Shown: positions 34,599-43,545 of the stretch, in pieces | Layout of the letters: every line of letters starts with the position of its first letter | How positions within the stretch are numbered: the first letter of the stretch is position 1 | DNA from: a virus | Strand: one strand, 5' to 3' | IMG/VR virus record: IMGVR_UViG_3300030098_004404 | Span: 50,601-114,600 of that record | Length of the DNA stretch: 64,000 nt | Translations under genes and position numbers: made by a program | The notes under the pieces: model-generated | Told to the model about the DNA's origin: nothing | Databases searched by the model: none | The model's input: only the letters and a program-made list of their open reading frames with translations

Positions 34599-34945
34599 CA
34601 GTCGCCCTCCTTGATCCACTTTAGCTTTTGTTCTGGCGTCATGGATGTTATTTTTTGATGTAGTTTTCTCTTTTCGTTCTTCTCGTTATTGAGGGCCTGA
34701 TTGACGCCATCCTTTATCGCCCTATCCTGCTTCTCATAAAACCCCATGTTTCTAGCATTTTTGTCGGCAAGCTGCCCTATACTCTTGGCTTCTCCTCGAA
34801 CAAACATTGCTGGGGGATTTATGTATACTTTTCTTAGTGTCTGCTCGTCGCAAACTGGGCACTTTAGCACTGATGGTTCGTGTACGGACTGTGATATCTC
34901 TGCGTAGTACGCACACTCTTCGCACTCAAAGTCATAGGTAGGCAT
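34598..34945 (-). CDS. FmdB-type zinc-ribbon protein
   Basis: 115 aa. It starts MPTYDFECEECAYYAEISQS and continues VLKCPVCDEQTLRKVY, the CxxC...CxxC zinc ribbon of the FmdB/PutativeRegulatory family. The C-terminal half is a Lys-rich helix (NEKNEKRKLHQKITSMTPEQ). It is preceded by a 62-base gap, then PhoH upstream in transcription. Such proteins are common in phages with unknown roles. Confidence 0.72.
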   Translation of the reverse strand: MPTYDFECEECAYYAEISQSVHEPSVLKCPVCDEQTLRKVYINPPAMFVRGEAKSIGQLADKNARNMGFYEKQDRAIKDGVNQALNNEKNEKRKLHQKITSMTPEQKLKWIKEGD

Positions 34946-35007
34946 ATTGATTACTCTCCTTAATTCAATTTCTATATTATGGTCAACAGATTCAGATAAT
35001 GCACTAT
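34946..35007 (-). other. Intergenic gap between PhoH and FmdB-like genes
   Basis: 62 bases with no open frame. On the minus strand TTGACC and several A/T stretches occur but no pair has promoter-like spacing. AAGGAGAG just before the FmdB-like start is a strong ribosome-binding site. Nothing else is visible. Confidence 0.4.
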
Positions 35008-35676
35008 TTATTTTAGTCTATTTAGAATATCTGAGATGATACTATTTCTAACAATGTCAGAAGAATCTAACTCGCAGATGGCCACGCCATCAAGATTATC
35101 TAGCTTAGATATACAGGTGTGTAAACCTCCATATTCGTTACCCCTAAGATCAGTTTGATCTAGGTCGCCGTTTATAACGGCCTTAGACCCAAGCCCTATT
35201 CTAGTCAAAAACATTTTTATTTGCTCAAATGTAGCGTTCTGTGCTTCGTCTAAAATCATAAATGTATCATGAAAATTTCTACCACGCATATACTCAAGGG
35301 GACATATTTCAATTGTATTTGTTGCCCTCATGGAGTTGTATGTCTCTCTTCCTAGAAAAAGTTTCATCTCTTCTGTAATCGGAACCAGATACGGTTGGAC
35401 TTTATCGGTCAGTGTTCCCGGTAAAAAACCCAGCCCTCTTCCCGATTCAACTACAGGCCTGCTTATCACGATCTTTTGAACTCTATCTTGAAGCAAGTAC
35501 TGACAAGCCAAGCCCACAGCGACCGCTGTTTTTCCCGTTCCCGCCGGTCCACAGCAAAATGTAACATCCGCTTCTGACATTGATCTGATATAGTCAGACT
35601 GATTGTCTGTCTTTGCTCTAAGCTTTTTTCTGGCTGGTCTTGTTGGTTGATTTTTTGTTTTTTTATTTCTTGGCAT
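35008..35676 (-). CDS. PhoH-like ATPase
   Basis: 222 aa. CGPAGTGKTAVAVGLACQYL is Walker A, FMILDEAQNATFEQIKMFLTRIG is Walker B and the following sensor region, and INGDLDQTDL is also typical of PhoH. The N-terminus is basic. PhoH-like genes are frequent in tailed phages; the biochemical role in infection is not settled. It ends the run that contains the tail-tube-like protein. Confidence 0.9.
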   Translation of the reverse strand: MPRNKKTKNQPTRPARKKLRAKTDNQSDYIRSMSEADVTFCCGPAGTGKTAVAVGLACQYLLQDRVQKIVISRPVVESGRGLGFLPGTLTDKVQPYLVPITEEMKLFLGRETYNSMRATNTIEICPLEYMRGRNFHDTFMILDEAQNATFEQIKMFLTRIGLGSKAVINGDLDQTDLRGNEYGGLHTCISKLDNLDGVAICELDSSDIVRNSIISDILNRLK

Positions 35677-35686
35677 CTGCTATTTT

Positions 35687-37099
35687 CTAATAAATGTCTG
35701 GTGCTGTTGGGTTATCTATCTTTGCCGTGTGCGTTTTTGGTGCAAAGTCTCCCATTGCATTTTGATAAACTAGTGTACATTCCATGTTTCCTCCACCGGT
35801 GTCTCCTCCCGAAAGACCAAAATCAACTAAATAATTTTTCTTGCCCATCAAAAGATTATACCAATAGCTTGTTCCGCCGCTAGTGGCCTTGTTTCCTTTT
35901 AGATATATTGCTATTTCTTCGCCAGCCTTATACTTGTCAATTCCCAATCCTTCGTCACCATCTGCCTTACTGAAGTTTGTGTCGGTAGCCTGCCAATCAA
36001 TACCGTTGTCGGTTAGCTGTGCAAGATTTCCGTAATAAAGATCTGATATAATTCCAGTGTAACTTGTGCTAACGTTAATGGGTAAAGCAACCTGTTTCAT
36101 AAGGTTTGTTCTTGCACGAGCCCCTCTAGCACCTCCAAACTCCCCTAGATCAAATAGCTCGTTATAGTCTATAGAAACGTCAATAGTAACGCTTTGTAAA
36201 CCCAGCAGAGGAACGCTGGATCTGTCTTTGTGCCCATCTAAAGACGCATCTCTGGTTCTATTTGTCCATCTAAAGGCTCTCTCTACTTCTTTTGGGTATT
36301 TCCAGTCCTCGGTTATTACGTTTCTCCTACGTAGCGTACCCGCACCATCTACAGTCGAATGAAACTCCGGATAGGAATTTATGTTTGACCCGCCTTCATT
36401 TTTGGTCATTATAGAGGTGGTGAAGGTTAAAGATTCGGTCATTGCACCTTCTACCGATAGGTTGTAACTAACGCTTCTCAACACGCAGCATCTGTAGGTT
36501 ACATCGTGACAGGTGGATACGGTTTCATTGTTTGGCATCGTAGACCATACGCTGTAACTATTTAAACTATCTACCTTTGACGGAGCAGGTCCACCAACGG
36601 TTGGAGAGGTATTTAGGCTTGTTCCTGCGTCATCAAACATATCCCTAACAGAATCGGCTGGATTATCATCAGAAACGCCTAGATAGGCTTGGTTAGCACC
36701 CATTACCAAAGTTATATCATAATTTTTCAAAGCGTCTTGAAAACCATCCGCACCCAAGTTGTCTTGGTTAAGAAGATGCATTGCCTGATAACCAGATGTC
36801 GCTGTCGGCTGGTAGAAAAAAGTAGCACCATTTTTGCCGTCTATTACTCTTTCTATTGTTATCTCAAACTCTGGCTTAGTATACGAGCCATATTCTTTTT
36901 GAAACCTACCGTAATCAGGGTATTCTGATCTACTTACAGAAGTATTTACTCCAACAGACTGAACCCCATGTAGCACCGTAAAGGTATTTGGATTTTCAGT
37001 TCCTCCGCTTTTTGTGGTGTTTCTCTCAAAAAAAAGAACACCAAGCATAGCGTAGAATATTCTACCGTTGCCAGCTAATAAACTTGGATAAGTTGTCAT
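35687..37099 (-). CDS. Tail-tube-like virion structural protein
   Basis: 470 aa, beta-rich and Gly/Thr/Asn rich, with repeated pairs such as KPEFEITIERVIDG, VTIDVSIDYNELFDLGEF and LPINVSTSYTGI that resemble phage tail-tube and tube-initiator proteins. The end segment NMECTLVYQNAMGDF is also virion-like. TGCGTATATA at 37132-37141 on the minus strand, 33 bases before the ATG, is identical to the 10-mer upstream of the virion protein at 43546-44253. Assignment as tube is moderate; virion structural is more secure. Confidence 0.6.
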   Translation of the reverse strand: MTTYPSLLAGNGRIFYAMLGVLFFERNTTKSGGTENPNTFTVLHGVQSVGVNTSVSRSEYPDYGRFQKEYGSYTKPEFEITIERVIDGKNGATFFYQPTATSGYQAMHLLNQDNLGADGFQDALKNYDITLVMGANQAYLGVSDDNPADSVRDMFDDAGTSLNTSPTVGGPAPSKVDSLNSYSVWSTMPNNETVSTCHDVTYRCCVLRSVSYNLSVEGAMTESLTFTTSIMTKNEGGSNINSYPEFHSTVDGAGTLRRRNVITEDWKYPKEVERAFRWTNRTRDASLDGHKDRSSVPLLGLQSVTIDVSIDYNELFDLGEFGGARGARARTNLMKQVALPINVSTSYTGIISDLYYGNLAQLTDNGIDWQATDTNFSKADGDEGLGIDKYKAGEEIAIYLKGNKATSGGTSYWYNLLMGKKNYLVDFGLSGGDTGGGNMECTLVYQNAMGDFAPKTHTAKIDNPTAPDIY

Positions 37100-37142
37100 A
37101 TATTTTTTCCGTCTAGATTGTCAATTTATACTATATACGCAC
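37100..37142 (-). promoter_or_regulatory. Candidate late promoter (TGCGTATATA)
   Basis: The minus-strand 10-mer TGCGTATATA occupies 37132-37141, two bases past the MazG-like stop codon and 33 bases before the tail-tube-like start. The identical 10-mer is at 44331-44340 before another structural gene. No TTGACA element is correctly placed upstream, unlike the sigma70 sites. It may be recognised by the phage sigma-like factor. Evidence is one exact repeat plus location. Confidence 0.45.
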
Positions 37143-37541
37143 TTAATCTTCCTCTTTTACAAAAATTCCATCTACCATTTTTCCCTTGCGGTCTTTGATA
37201 TCGTTATAAGCGGCTCTTAAGCAGGAAGAAAGGCTTATTTTGTTTCTTTCGCAGATATTGATCATAACAACCAACATGTCTCCAATATCATCTTTAATAT
37301 CCTTTTCTTTGCATACAGAATCAGATAGCTCGCCAAGCTCTTGTAGTAGCTTTAGAACCTGATCTTTATCTGAACTGCCGTCAATCAAGTTTCTATCGTG
37401 GTGCCACTTTTTAGTTTTTCTTATAAGTTCTTCCATACCATGACTGGGATCTATATAATGATCGTTCCTCATCAACATTTGCATCCTAGCCTTTTGATCA
37501 GGATTCATAGGCTCTCTGTCGTCGTAAGTAATTTTGTCCAT
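37143..37541 (-). CDS. MazG-like nucleotide pyrophosphohydrolase
   Basis: 132 aa. The motif LKLLQELGELSDSVCKE then DIKDDIGDMLVVMINICERN matches the MazG EXXE...EXXD metal-binding arrangement, with the first acidic motif as QELGEL. MazG-type proteins hydrolyse NTPs or ppGpp analogues and are common in marine phages. ATG at 37541 has GAGGTGA six bases upstream; GTG at 37550 overlaps that ribosome-binding site. Confidence 0.82.
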   Translation of the reverse strand: MDKITYDDREPMNPDQKARMQMLMRNDHYIDPSHGMEELIRKTKKWHHDRNLIDGSSDKDQVLKLLQELGELSDSVCKEKDIKDDIGDMLVVMINICERNKISLSSCLRAAYNDIKDRKGKMVDGIFVKEED

Positions 37542-37546
37542 TAAAT

Positions 37547-37729
37547 TCACCTCTTGAATTTTAAGTTTATGTCGTTTAAATGTATCGTTATAAAAGTCTC
37601 ATCTCCGACTTCTTGGACTGAGACATTCTTAACTACCCCGTCAACAATCGAGGTAATCTTTTTAATCATCTCCTCAGAAACCCCGTACCTTTCTAATATG
37701 TCGTCTACGATAGAATCTACGATACCCAT
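37547..37729 (-). CDS. Small hypothetical protein
   Basis: 60 aa, acidic, amphipathic helix followed by a beta hairpin (ETFITIHLNDINLKFKR). It overlaps ThyX by one base and stops 6 bases before the MazG-like start. Function unknown. Confidence 0.5.
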   Translation of the reverse strand: MGIVDSIVDDILERYGVSEEMIKKITSIVDGVVKNVSVQEVGDETFITIHLNDINLKFKR

Positions 37730-38355
37730 CAGTCTCTCCCGTTACAGATTGCTTGTAAAGTAAACTTAAATGGTTCGCCCTCAATAGTGGCAACCAAGTC
37801 CCACATCTGTTGTGCGATTTCACGAATTTCTTTCTGTGCGTGCTCGCTGTTTCTTAGATTGATAAAATTAGCGAAGCTACGTATGTTAAACATTATGTCA
37901 GCTTGAATCTGACTGTTGTAAGTCTTAAAGAATCGTGCTGACTCTTTTGCTCGCTTGCGTCCCAGAACTGGTTCAAGTTCAGTTAAGCATTCATGATATA
38001 GTTCATTGCCAGCCTCGGTGTATTCTATTAGTTTGTTTTGCCATTTACGAACCCAGTCATCTGGAACGTAATACTTATCTTCTTTTAATTCTTTATACCT
38101 AGCAGACTCAGCGTTAAGAGAACTAATCCGGTGCTTAAGTAGATGAATATGACTGGCAATATCAGTATCAACAAGGAAATGCACCACTCCTTTCTCGAAT
38201 GGGGTTTCATGTCCGTTGACCCAGAGCATTTCGATAAGTCTTTGTATTCGTCCTCTTTTTTCATCTGTAAGTTCTCTCGATGTAGAAGTCCATGCTGAAC
38301 AGGCGATAATCTCATCGCTTCCGTAATATCCTAAAAGCTCTACTTTATTCTTCAT
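37729..38355 (-). CDS. thyX: Flavin-dependent thymidylate synthase
   Basis: 208 aa. The ThyX signature R-H-R-X7-S-X-R is present as KHRISSLNAESARY at about residues 74-87, with Lys at the first position. HETPFEKGVVHFLVDTDIASHIHLLK precedes it and QADIMFNIRSFANFINLRNSEHAQ follows, both typical. It makes dTMP from dUMP using FAD and methylene-tetrahydrofolate. It overlaps the epimerase gene by 11 bases. Confidence 0.93.
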   Translation of the reverse strand: MKNKVELLGYYGSDEIIACSAWTSTSRELTDEKRGRIQRLIEMLWVNGHETPFEKGVVHFLVDTDIASHIHLLKHRISSLNAESARYKELKEDKYYVPDDWVRKWQNKLIEYTEAGNELYHECLTELEPVLGRKRAKESARFFKTYNSQIQADIMFNIRSFANFINLRNSEHAQKEIREIAQQMWDLVATIEGEPFKFTLQAICNGRD

Positions 38356-39262
38356 TAGTCTCCCTTAGCCAGTCTTGAAGTTTAACTTTTGGCTCCCATC
38401 CAAAGGACTTAATTTTGTCTATGTTTGCCTGTGTGAACCTAGCCTCTCCCGGTCTTTCTGGTATGAATGTATAATAAGGATCTTCTCCACCAATAATGTT
38501 GACTAGATCTAGGATAGCATAGCTCACCCCAGAACCAACATTAAAAAGCTCTCCACAAACAGCTTTGTCTTTACATAGTGCCATTGTTATATTGGCGTTG
38601 ACAACATCTGATACATGTGTAAAGTCTCTTGTTTGCAGCCCATCACCAACAACGGTCATGGGATTACCTTCTCTGTTTTGCTTTTGGAACAGCCCTATTA
38701 CTGGTGCATACTGACCCCTTGTTGGCTGTCGTTCACCATAGACGTTAAAGTATCTAAACGAAACGGTCTCTAGCCCATAGAGGGTATAGTACATTTTGCA
38801 CAAATCTTCTCCAGCACGCTTGGCGACCGAATACGGATTCAGGCAGTCGGGCATCATTGTTTCGATCATTGGGGGTTTGTTTTTTAGTCCATATGCCGCC
38901 GATGTTGAAGAGTATACAACCCTACTAACCGCATGAAGACGAGAGGCCTCTAGCACATTAAGGGTTCCGACAGTATTAGTCTGGAGTGCTAGGGCTGGAT
39001 CTTCTATAGTCGGTTGTATTCTAGACTCTGCTGCCAAATGAAAAACATAATCAACACCCATAAACAGGTTGTGAATATCATCATAGTTGTTTATATCTAG
39101 CTCATAATATGAAGCGTTTTTTGACGGATTGTAGTAAAAGCTTTCGTGACAGTCTGCGGAGAGGTTGTCAATGACCGCAACTTCATGCCCCTGATATATG
39201 AGTGAATCAACCAAATTAGATCCGATGAATCCACATCCGCCAGTGACAATACATTTACTCAT
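38345..39262 (-). CDS. NAD-dependent sugar epimerase/dehydratase
   Basis: 305 aa. The Rossmann motif is VTGGCGFIGSNLVDSLI, and the catalytic Tyr and Lys are in NPYSVAKRAGEDLC near residue 144. VFHLAAESRIQPTIEDP and SFRYFNVYGERQP are typical of UDP-glucose 4-epimerase-like enzymes. ATG at 39262 has AAGG upstream and is preferred to TTG at 39268. It is remote from the main glycan island but beside the cytidylyltransferase. Confidence 0.9.
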   Translation of the reverse strand: MSKCIVTGGCGFIGSNLVDSLIYQGHEVAVIDNLSADCHESFYYNPSKNASYYELDINNYDDIHNLFMGVDYVFHLAAESRIQPTIEDPALALQTNTVGTLNVLEASRLHAVSRVVYSSTSAAYGLKNKPPMIETMMPDCLNPYSVAKRAGEDLCKMYYTLYGLETVSFRYFNVYGERQPTRGQYAPVIGLFQKQNREGNPMTVVGDGLQTRDFTHVSDVVNANITMALCKDKAVCGELFNVGSGVSYAILDLVNIIGGEDPYYTFIPERPGEARFTQANIDKIKSFGWEPKVKLQDWLRETNEE

Positions 39263-39698
39263 TATCAATTACCTTTTCTATTAATCCGCTTGAAGACTGA
39301 GTTTTTCCTCCTCCAACATTGAAAGCCATCTTTATGCCTCTCTTCTCACAAAGCTCATATTCAGGTATATTGTCTGACTTCCTATCCCCGCCATTCGCAA
39401 AGATCATCTCGTCAAAATCCCATTCAAGAGAGTATCTGGTATGCAGTATATTCAGCGTTGTAACTACTGATCCATCTTCGTCAACCGATTCAACAGCACT
39501 GTTAACACACTGAAGTGCTTCAACTATCCTCATCCTTTCTTGACAATCCATAAAGGGCTTGCTCCCTTTTATCTGTACTTGATTGTCATTATTGACTATT
39601 ACTATTAAGTAGTCACCCAACTTTTTGGCACCTTCTAGGTAGTCTAAATGACCTCCATGTATAGGATTAAAGTAACCAGAAACCACAACTACTCTCAT
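39255..39698 (-). CDS. Cytidylyltransferase-like protein
   Basis: 147 aa. VVVSGYFNPIHGGHLDYLEGAKKLGDYLIVI has the HXGH nucleotide-binding motif, and the later CQERMRIVEAL matches the ISxxxRI-type region. The family includes glycerol-3-phosphate cytidylyltransferase and the RfaE C-terminal domain for ADP-heptose. It overlaps NrdB by 4 bases and the epimerase by 8. Confidence 0.85.
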   Translation of the reverse strand: MRVVVVSGYFNPIHGGHLDYLEGAKKLGDYLIVIVNNDNQVQIKGSKPFMDCQERMRIVEALQCVNSAVESVDEDGSVVTTLNILHTRYSLEWDFDEMIFANGGDRKSDNIPEYELCEKRGIKMAFNVGGGKTQSSSGLIEKVIDNE

Positions 39699-40768
39699 AA
39701 ACTCATGTCTCCAAAATCCATGTCTTCTAAATCGTTTTTGCTAGCACCAATTTTGTAACTTGTTATTTCATGCTCTTGTGGTGCAACCTGAACACTTTCG
39801 CTTTGCATCCAAGCCTGAGTCCATCCGGCTATGGGGTTTTTGCCAACGTTGTCGTATGGTAGTCCAATGCTTTTTCTCCTAGACATGCAGAGCCAGTCGA
39901 TATATTGGTGAAGCACTGTCTCGTTAAGGCCAATAATTGACCCGTCCTTAAACAGATACGACGCCCATTCTTTCTCTTCTTTTGCTGCGTTCTCAAACAT
40001 CTTGACGGCATCTTCTTCGCATTGCTTGGCCACCTTAACAAAACCCTCGGAATCCTCTTTATGTAGAATCTTCAAGATGGCCTGAGTATTTGCTAAGTGT
40101 AGTGCTTCGTCACGCTTGATTAACTTGATAATATCGGCATTGCCTACCATCTTTTTGTTCTCTGCAAACGCAAAGCTACAAACAAAGCTGACGTAAAATC
40201 TTATCGCCTCTAAAATGTTGATACTAACTACGGTCATATATATCTGTTTTTTAATATCCGTTGGCTTGTTCTTGTCGCAAGCCATGCCCATCAGATTATT
40301 GTAGTCAGTTATAGCAACATCTGCACGCTTCATTATCTCCTTGTCTTCATAAATTCCCTCAAACACCTCTGAGCTATCGGCGTAGACATTTTGTATGATA
40401 TATGAGTATGATTGACTGTGAATTTTTTCAAAGAACTGCCAAGTCATAAGACACGCTTCAAGCTCTGTGTTTGTAACAAACTCTAGCAAGGTTGGAACAC
40501 CCCTACAGATAACGCTGTCCAGCATCGTTTGATATTTTAGGTTGGAGGTAAAAATAAATTTTTCGTTATCTGAAAGCGTCTGAAAATCAGCACGATCCTT
40601 TTTAAGTTCAATCTCTTCCGGTCTCCAGAAATTCATCATCTGCTTACTGTCAAGATCCTTGAATATAGGATACTTGACGACATCATATCTTTGAACCCCC
40701 AAATCTTTACCCAGAAAAAGAGGCTGAGACATAGGATCAACATTCTTGGTATTAAAAATAGTTTTCAT
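39695..40768 (-). CDS. nrdB: Ribonucleotide reductase class I small subunit
   Basis: 357 aa. Radical-site residues are conserved: DRADFQTL (Asp ligand), WQFFEKIHSQSYSYII (Glu, His and radical Tyr), and LIKRDEALHLANTQ (Glu, His). The C-terminus YKIGASKNDLEDMDFGDMSL should dock to NrdA. ATG at 40768 overlaps the NrdA stop by 4 bases, ensuring coupled expression. Confidence 0.95.
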   Translation of the reverse strand: MKTIFNTKNVDPMSQPLFLGKDLGVQRYDVVKYPIFKDLDSKQMMNFWRPEEIELKKDRADFQTLSDNEKFIFTSNLKYQTMLDSVICRGVPTLLEFVTNTELEACLMTWQFFEKIHSQSYSYIIQNVYADSSEVFEGIYEDKEIMKRADVAITDYNNLMGMACDKNKPTDIKKQIYMTVVSINILEAIRFYVSFVCSFAFAENKKMVGNADIIKLIKRDEALHLANTQAILKILHKEDSEGFVKVAKQCEEDAVKMFENAAKEEKEWASYLFKDGSIIGLNETVLHQYIDWLCMSRRKSIGLPYDNVGKNPIAGWTQAWMQSESVQVAPQEHEITSYKIGASKNDLEDMDFGDMSL

Positions 40769-42993
40769 ATTGCACATGCTCCGGATTCGCAGTTCATACC
40801 CTTCTCGGTGTCGCCATCTCCATCGGGAGTATTGGCGTAATAGAAATTTTTAAGTCCGTACTTATATCCGTAGATTTGGTCTTTTATTATCACGCTAAGC
40901 GGAACATTTCCGTCTGCATAGTGAGAATAGTTATAGTATAGATTCGTACTCATGCTCATGTCTACAAACTTCTGAATAACCGCTGCTATATTTAGCATCG
41001 CCTTATTGTCTTCCATTTCCCAAGCTAAAGTATAGTAGTTTTTTCTTCTTCTGTAGTTAGGAACTATTTGTTTAAGTACTCCGTTTTTAGCCTTCTTATA
41101 GAGAAGCAAACTTCTGACAGGCTCAATACCGTTAGTACTGTTTTGTATTACACTACTAGACTCACAAGGCATGATAGCAGATAAAGTGGAATGACGCAGC
41201 CCATGTTCTTTAACACGTTCACGTAGGCTCTCCCAGTCCATGTTGTATTTAGGCCAAACTAATTCGTCTACCTCTTTTTTATACCAGTCTATAGGAAGAA
41301 GGCCTTGAGCGTATTTAGTTTCGCTAAACTTTTCGCATGGCCCTATTTCTTCTGCAAGCTCACAGCTAGCACTTATTAGATTCCATTGTATCTTCTCCAT
41401 CATTTCATGAACAAGCTCTAGCGACCCGTTATCCTCGTATTTGAGTTTATTCTTAGCCAAGAATCCAGCTAGATTTGTTATACCTATACCCAAAGACCTT
41501 CTGTTTTTAGTGAAGTTTTCTCCAGCCAAAACAGGATAATCCTGATAGTCTATAACCGACTCAAGAGTTCTAACGGCCATTCGGCAAGCGTCTTCGATGT
41601 CTTTATCCGAGTTTAGCTCTAGCAGATTAATAGCAGACAGTATGCATATACCTATTTCACCGTCCGGATCATCTATCGAGTTGATCGGTTTAGTTGGATG
41701 AATAATTTCTTGGCACAAGTTACTCATGTAAACAGGCACAGACCAAGAGCCGTGTTCGTTGGCGTTGTCTATATTCATGCTATAGATTCGACCCGTCTCT
41801 AGACGTTCTCTTGCGAAAATTTCAGCCAGTTTTCGGGCTGGTACTTTCTTTTTGAATTTCAGAGATCTAGCGTTTTCATATTTGAGGTATAGCTGCTCAA
41901 ACTTTTCATTGTCTCCAAATGCTTCATACAGCCCTTTAGCCTCGTCAGGACTGAATAGAGTCACATCTTCATTGGCTATCAGGCGGTCATAGAACAGCTT
42001 ACAGAACTGGATACTGTAGTCCAGCTTACGGACACGATTGTCGTCTGTTCCTGCGTTGTTTTTTAGAACCATTACGTCTTCGATCTCGTAATGCCAGAAG
42101 GGTATGTGTACCGTAGCAGAGCCGCCACGCAATCCATTCTGTGATGTTGACTTAACAGCCGACTCAAAGTTCTTTAGGTAAGGGATCAATCCTGTGTGGA
42201 TGACCTCTCCACCTCGAATGGGAGAGTTAATTGGACGCATCCTGCCGATGTTGAGCCCGATCCCCGCTCTTCTCGCCGTGTATTTGCCCACTGCATGAAT
42301 ACTTGAAAATATAGCGTCAAGGTTATCGTCAACATCAACCAAAACACAACTTGCGAATTGACGAATGTTAGTGCGAACACCAGCCATAATAGGAGTGGGT
42401 AGATTAATTTTGAACGTTGAGTAGCAGTCATAAGCTTTTTTAACCTCATCTACTGAATCAAATAGACACATAGCTATTGCCATGTATGCGAATTGTGGTG
42501 TTTCGTATATAACTCCAGTACTTCGATTTTTAACTAGATACTTGTCTATCATTTGCTGTAGACCGGCATATGTAAACAGGTCGTCTCTACTGTGGTTTAT
42601 ATACCTTCCAAAACGATCTACATCTTTATCGCTCCATTTTTTAAGGATGTGCGGATCATATATACCATTATCTTCGTTTCTTTGCAGGAACAGCAGAAAA
42701 TCGGTAGGCTCGTCTCCACAGCCCCACACCTCTTTTCTGAGCTGCATGTTTAACAACCTAGAGGCTACGTATTGATAATTAGGCTCTGATGTAGATATTA
42801 AGTCGTTTGCGGATTTTATTAAAATCTGGTGGATCTTAGAGGTCTCTATGCCGTCATGAATCGACAGGTTGGCGTTCATCTCTATGTCTGAAAAGGATAC
42901 TCCATTAATTCCTTTTGTTGCCCACTCTACTACCTTGTGAATTTTTTCTACGGAGAACGATTCCTTGTTTCCGTTTCTTTTTGTTACTTCCAT
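40765..42993 (-). CDS. nrdA: Ribonucleotide reductase class I large subunit
   Basis: 742 aa. An N-terminal ATP cone (MEVTKRNGNKESFSVEKIH) is followed by catalytic cysteines in FASCVLVDVDDNLDAIF, NLCQEIIHPTKP and GICILSAINL, and a C-terminal pair CESGAC that regenerates the active site. MPCESSSVIQNSTNGIEP is the phosphate-binding loop. An exact consensus sigma70 promoter lies upstream (43036-43064). It reduces ribonucleotides to deoxyribonucleotides with NrdB. Confidence 0.96.
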   Translation of the reverse strand: MEVTKRNGNKESFSVEKIHKVVEWATKGINGVSFSDIEMNANLSIHDGIETSKIHQILIKSANDLISTSEPNYQYVASRLLNMQLRKEVWGCGDEPTDFLLFLQRNEDNGIYDPHILKKWSDKDVDRFGRYINHSRDDLFTYAGLQQMIDKYLVKNRSTGVIYETPQFAYMAIAMCLFDSVDEVKKAYDCYSTFKINLPTPIMAGVRTNIRQFASCVLVDVDDNLDAIFSSIHAVGKYTARRAGIGLNIGRMRPINSPIRGGEVIHTGLIPYLKNFESAVKSTSQNGLRGGSATVHIPFWHYEIEDVMVLKNNAGTDDNRVRKLDYSIQFCKLFYDRLIANEDVTLFSPDEAKGLYEAFGDNEKFEQLYLKYENARSLKFKKKVPARKLAEIFARERLETGRIYSMNIDNANEHGSWSVPVYMSNLCQEIIHPTKPINSIDDPDGEIGICILSAINLLELNSDKDIEDACRMAVRTLESVIDYQDYPVLAGENFTKNRRSLGIGITNLAGFLAKNKLKYEDNGSLELVHEMMEKIQWNLISASCELAEEIGPCEKFSETKYAQGLLPIDWYKKEVDELVWPKYNMDWESLRERVKEHGLRHSTLSAIMPCESSSVIQNSTNGIEPVRSLLLYKKAKNGVLKQIVPNYRRRKNYYTLAWEMEDNKAMLNIAAVIQKFVDMSMSTNLYYNYSHYADGNVPLSVIIKDQIYGYKYGLKNFYYANTPDGDGDTEKGMNCESGACAI

Positions 42994-43035
42994 TTATATT
43001 TTTCTTCCATCTTCGATGTTATAATCATGTAGATT

Positions 43036-43064
43036 ATTATACACCATAAATGTCCTTTTGTCAA
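43036..43064 (-). promoter_or_regulatory. Exact consensus sigma70 promoter for nrdAB
   Basis: On the minus strand TTGACA (43059-43064), a 17-base spacer and TATAAT (43036-43041) match the bacterial consensus exactly. It lies 42 bases from the NrdA start, just after a terminator hairpin for the upstream unit. The host RNA polymerase should read it directly. Same layout occurs at 47896, 58033, 59339 and 60303. Confidence 0.88.
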
Positions 43065-43080
43065 CCGAATAAAACCCAAA

Positions 43081-43120
43081 AAATAGAAAAACCGCCAGCA
43101 AATAAAAATTCACCGGCGGT
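43081..43120 (-). terminator. Rho-independent terminator
   Basis: Minus-strand ACCGCCGG, a 14-base loop, and CTGGCGGT form an 8-bp stem with one G-T pair (43091-43120), followed by TTTTTCTATTTTTT. It ends the unit with the 106-aa membrane/coiled-coil protein, just before the nrdA promoter. Confidence 0.8.
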
Positions 43121-43149
43121 CAAAATTTAAACGATTTTATTAAGCTAAA

Positions 43150-43470
43150 TTACTCTTTCATTCCGTCTACTTTAGACATCAGAGATCCTAGCTGTTGACT
43201 TATCTGGTTGTGTAGATTTTTATTATCCTGAACAACCATTTTACACTCAGTAACGTTTTCGCTCATTTGATCTATCTTATCCTCTATGCCGCCGACACGC
43301 TTTTCTATACGTCCCATACGTTGATTCAAAGATTCATTTACCTTTTGTTCTAACACGATAATTTGCTTTCCATGTTGAACCATAGTGTACAGCACCCAGC
43401 CCAGAACGGGAATAAAAAACATTCCTATTACTTCAGTCACGTTTCTGATTAAGTCCCAAGTCTCGTTCAT
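43150..43470 (-). CDS. Membrane-anchored coiled-coil protein
   Basis: 106 aa. One transmembrane helix (VIGMFFIPVLGWVLYTMV, residues ~13-31) is followed by a long heptad-like coiled coil (RMGRIEKRVGGIEDKIDQMSENV...). No catalytic motif. The layout resembles phage haemolysin-XhlA-type or anchor proteins, sometimes linked to lysis. It sits between two terminators. Confidence 0.6.
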   Translation of the reverse strand: MNETWDLIRNVTEVIGMFFIPVLGWVLYTMVQHGKQIIVLEQKVNESLNQRMGRIEKRVGGIEDKIDQMSENVTECKMVVQDNKNLHNQISQQLGSLMSKVDGMKE

Positions 43471-43498
43471 GACATCTCCTATGGTTATATTAAATCCA

Positions 43499-43528
43499 AA
43501 AAAAACTACTCACCGCCGAAGCGGTGAG
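43499..43528 (-). terminator. Rho-independent terminator after virion protein
   Basis: Minus-strand CTCACCGC-TTCG-GCGGTGAG is an 8-bp stem with a UUCG loop (43509-43528), a very stable tetraloop, followed by TAGTTTTTTTT. It lies 17 bases past the virion-protein stop at 43546 and probably limits readthrough. Confidence 0.85.
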
Positions 43529-43545
43529 CAGCAAGAAAATATGGA

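Noticed and set aside
37100-37142. TTGACA near 37115 as a -35 box for the tail-tube-like gene
   Set aside because: It lies too close to the ATG; a -10 box at 17 bases would overlap the start codon.
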